NCBI GenBank assembly: GCA_002104905.1
Contig: MCFE01000807.1
Span: 1-34,046 of the forward strand
Length of the DNA stretch: 34,046 nucleotides
From: Basidiobolus meristosporus CBS 931.73
Taxonomy: Eukaryota; Basidiobolomycota; Basidiobolomycetes; Basidiobolales; Basidiobolaceae
Reading direction: 5' to 3'
Position numbers and translations under genes: made by a program
Part shown: piece by piece, positions 31,876 through 34,046 of the stretch
Layout: each line of letters begins with the position of its first letter
Numbering within the stretch: position 1 is the first letter of the stretch
The notes under the pieces: model-generated
Databases searched by the model: none
What the model saw: the letters and a program-made list of their open reading frames with translations, nothing else
What the model was told of the DNA's origin: nothing

Positions 31876-33913
31876 CAAGCTGTCACTCTCTGCAATGTCT
31901 ACTACTGCTATTACTGGAATTTTTCCCTCTGCTGAAAAGTTGGATGGATCTAACTACCAAGTGTGGAAGGTGAAGATGAAGATGCTGCTGCAAGAAAGAG
32001 GCCTTTGGGATATTGTCATGGGAGAAGAATGCCCTCCTAAAAACATGGGAGAGGAAGCCTTAAAGTACCAGAAGAAAGAACAAAGTGCCTTTAACTGCAT
32101 ATGCCTTAATGTCAAGGACAAATTGCGAATTCAATGCTCAAGAGCAAAAACGGCAAAGAATGCCTGGAAGGCATTAGAAGACACCTACCAGTCATGTTCA
32201 GCTGCCAAGAAAATGTATCTGAGAAGAAAATTGTTTACTACAAAGATGCTGCCAGGAGAAGAAATGAAAAATCTAATTAACAGAATTACCCTGCTGGTAG
32301 ATGAGTTGGAATCTGTGGGCGTACCAACTACTGATGAGGATGTGATAGTTACCATCCTGAATAGCCTGACAGACGAGTTTCAGGGCCTTGTATCAGCCCT
32401 AGAGTCCAGAACTGAAGATTTGACCTTAAATTACGTATATGGAAGGCTCCTGGATGAAGAATTAAGAAAATCAAGCGCCAATAAGAAGGAAGAAGAAAAT
32501 GCTTTAATAAGCAATGATAACCAACAAAGGAGGTACCCAAGACCCTACAAAGGCAACAGCAACCTATTTTGCAACTACTGCAAAAGGAAAGGACACACAT
32601 CAGACCGGTGTTTCAAAAAGAGAGATTATCAGCAAAAGAAGCCTGAATATGGAAATGCTGCAACAACTGAAGATAGACTATTCATATCTGCACTAAATAT
32701 GACCACAAACAAGGATTCTCAGACGTGGTATATTGACTCTGGAGCTTCTCAACACTTTACACACCAAAAAGAACTTTTTACCCAATATCAAGAAATTCCA
32801 ATTAAGAAGGTTTTCATGGGTGACGATAGAACACTTGATGCAGTGGGAGAAGGAACTATCCAAGTAAACCTTAGAAGCAGTGAAGGAAGCCATACACTGA
32901 CCTTTAAAGAAGTACTCTATGTACCAGAAATAGCCAAGAACCTACTCTCTGTAAGCAAGGCCACAGCAGAAGGACTCAGTTTCAGTTTTGACAATTCTGG
33001 ATGCAGGATCACTGATCAAAATGGTGCTCATATTGCTTCGGGCATCAGAGATCAGAACCTATACAAGTTGACTTATATTCCATCATATCTGGAAGCCAAT
33101 ATAAGTAACTTAAATGAAGAAACACCAATGCTTTGGCACAGGAGATTTGGACACATCAATTTTGATTATTTGCGTAAAATGATCAAAGATCAGCTAATTT
33201 CTGGAGTGAAAATTGATCCCCCAGCTAATTTGGAGCACTGTGAAGCCTGCATATATGGGAAACAAGCCAGACAACCGTTCAAGAGCTCTGGGTTAATCAA
33301 AACTAAGAAAAAATTAGATCTAATTCACTCAGATCTGTGTGGACCTATGCAAAATTTATCCTTAGGCGGGATGAAGTATTTAATCACTTTTATTGATGAT
33401 TATACAAGATACACATGGGTCTACTTCATGGAGAGAAAGGAAGAAGCTCTGTCTAAGCTCAGGGAGTTTAAAGCCATGGTGGAGAGAGAAACTGGTGAAA
33501 AAATCAAGAAAATATGCTCTGACAATGGTGGAGAATATACCTCAAAACTCTTCATCCACTTCTGCAAAATTCATGGGATAAAGCAAGAGACTACTGTACC
33601 ATACTCCCCACAGCAAAATGGAGTAGCAGAACAAGCTAACAGATCAATAATTGATATGGCAAGATCTATGATCCATGATCAAAAATTATCCTATGATTTT
33701 TGGGCGGAATCAGTTGCCACTGCTGTATATCTTAAAAATAGGAGTTATAACAGAATACTTCGTGATTCTACTCCATTTGAAGCATGGTATGGATACAGAC
33801 TAAGTGCAGAACATCTAAGAATATTTGGGTGTACAGCATATGCCAAAAAACTGGCCGGAAATCAGTCAAAATTTGAGCCAAAAAGTGTAAAATGCATATT
33901 TTTGGGCTACTGA
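31868..33913 (+). CDS. Copia Gag-protease-integrase polyprotein, disrupted
   Basis: 681 codons from the ATG at 31868, the first ATG downstream of the LTR TATA box, to a TGA at 33911-33913. The frame is open through the LTR, but that part would be promoter. Domains in order: copia Gag (about 20-205); zinc knuckle C-x2-C-x4-H-x4-C at 235-248; aspartic protease with DSGAS at 290-294; integrase zinc domain with His424/His429 and Cys458/Cys461; integrase core with Asp489, Asp552 and Glu588 (D,D35E spacing intact). The stop falls within the conserved CIFLGY block after integrase. Coding-like sequence continues beyond it, first in the same frame and then shifted, so the full polyprotein is not encoded here. 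Cut off by the window before reverse transcriptase. Confidence 0.93.
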   Translation: MSPKLSLSAMSTTAITGIFPSAEKLDGSNYQVWKVKMKMLLQERGLWDIVMGEECPPKNMGEEALKYQKKEQSAFNCICLNVKDKLRIQCSRAKTAKNAWKALEDTYQSCSAAKKMYLRRKLFTTKMLPGEEMKNLINRITLLVDELESVGVPTTDEDVIVTILNSLTDEFQGLVSALESRTEDLTLNYVYGRLLDEELRKSSANKKEEENALISNDNQQRRYPRPYKGNSNLFCNYCKRKGHTSDRCFKKRDYQQKKPEYGNAATTEDRLFISALNMTTNKDSQTWYIDSGASQHFTHQKELFTQYQEIPIKKVFMGDDRTLDAVGEGTIQVNLRSSEGSHTLTFKEVLYVPEIAKNLLSVSKATAEGLSFSFDNSGCRITDQNGAHIASGIRDQNLYKLTYIPSYLEANISNLNEETPMLWHRRFGHINFDYLRKMIKDQLISGVKIDPPANLEHCEACIYGKQARQPFKSSGLIKTKKKLDLIHSDLCGPMQNLSLGGMKYLITFIDDYTRYTWVYFMERKEEALSKLREFKAMVERETGEKIKKICSDNGGEYTSKLFIHFCKIHGIKQETTVPYSPQQNGVAEQANRSIIDMARSMIHDQKLSYDFWAESVATAVYLKNRSYNRILRDSTPFEAWYGYRLSAEHLRIFGCTAYAKKLAGNQSKFEPKSVKCIFLGY

Positions 33914-34046
33914 AATGAGAGTAAGGCATACAGACTCTACAATACAAAGCAAAGAAGCTGATCAAGTCCAGGGATGTGTTGTTTGATGAAAATTCAAAAT
34001 TTTCACAAAAAATGACATCAGATGATGACAAAAATTTGATCTCAAG

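Larger units (their letters stand above)
31514..34046 (+). mobile_element. Ty1/copia LTR retrotransposon, 5' part, truncated by window end
   Basis: The element starts with a 5' LTR (31514-31863), has a primer-binding site (31864-31875) and a fused gag-protease-integrase frame, and is still coding-like at the window edge. Reverse transcriptase, RNase H, polypurine tract and 3' LTR would lie beyond 34046. Two disruptions just after integrase (in-frame TGA at 33911 and a frame change near 33940-33950) indicate that this copy is probably inactive. It is inserted into the dispersed repeat (copy B). Confidence 0.93.

Noticed and set aside
1-34046. CRISPR array, rRNA or prokaryotic operon structure
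   Set aside because: None seen. Spliced genes, TATA-type promoters and LTR elements show that this is eukaryotic nuclear DNA.

Overview
The window is nuclear DNA from a filamentous, probably early-diverging fungus (Zoopagomycota/Mucoromycota grade). Support: four genes with many short GT-AG introns (50-76 bp, often with CTAAC/CTGAC-like branch sites); a membrane-anchored GH9 endoglucanase; a kelch-transmembrane protein ending in a domain I associate with Mortierella/Glomeromycotina-type proteins; TTAGGG-type telomere-like units; and a Ty1/copia element. I cannot name the species. The lineage call is inference.

Layout: 1-4.6 kb is mostly non-coding, with one probable spliced F-box-like gene or relic (minus, ~1.67-1.02 kb). 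At 4.63-6.27 kb is an intronless GH9 cellulase with signal peptide and C-terminal membrane anchor. At 7.39-10.52 kb is a ten-exon kelch-repeat single-pass membrane protein with a conserved cytoplasmic domain. At 12.99-13.89 kb (+) and 16.49-17.37 kb (-) lie two convergent, intronless, paralogous C2H2 zinc-finger factors. After a 4.2 kb gap with a decayed dispersed repeat come an eleven-exon PPIP5K (Vip1/Asp1; 21.60-24.85 kb), an eight-exon alpha/beta hydrolase of the YheT/ABHD1-3 family (25.91-27.53 kb) and, convergent to it, a six-exon Nse4 kleisin of the SMC5/6 complex (29.27-27.89 kb, minus). From about 30 kb the DNA is AT-rich and transposon-derived: a dispersed repeat, a solo-LTR-like insertion, and the 5' end of a Ty1/copia retrotransposon that runs off the window.

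The genes form no pathway cluster. The host genes are conserved eukaryotic housekeeping or signalling genes (inositol pyrophosphate metabolism, SMC5/6 DNA repair, lipid ester hydrolysis) beside more lineage-specific secreted or membrane proteins and transcription factors. All splice models were built by hand and checked for reading phase through every junction. The PPIP5K, hydrolase, Nse4 and kelch models close without a frame error.

The observations most worth following up are the kelch-TM-cytoplasmic-domain architecture, a His-to-Gln change in the PPIP5K phosphatase motif, the paired zinc-finger paralogues sharing a KVSxIHxLLN motif, and the nested retroelement insertions, including a copia-type primer site matching the initiator-tRNA anticodon arm.
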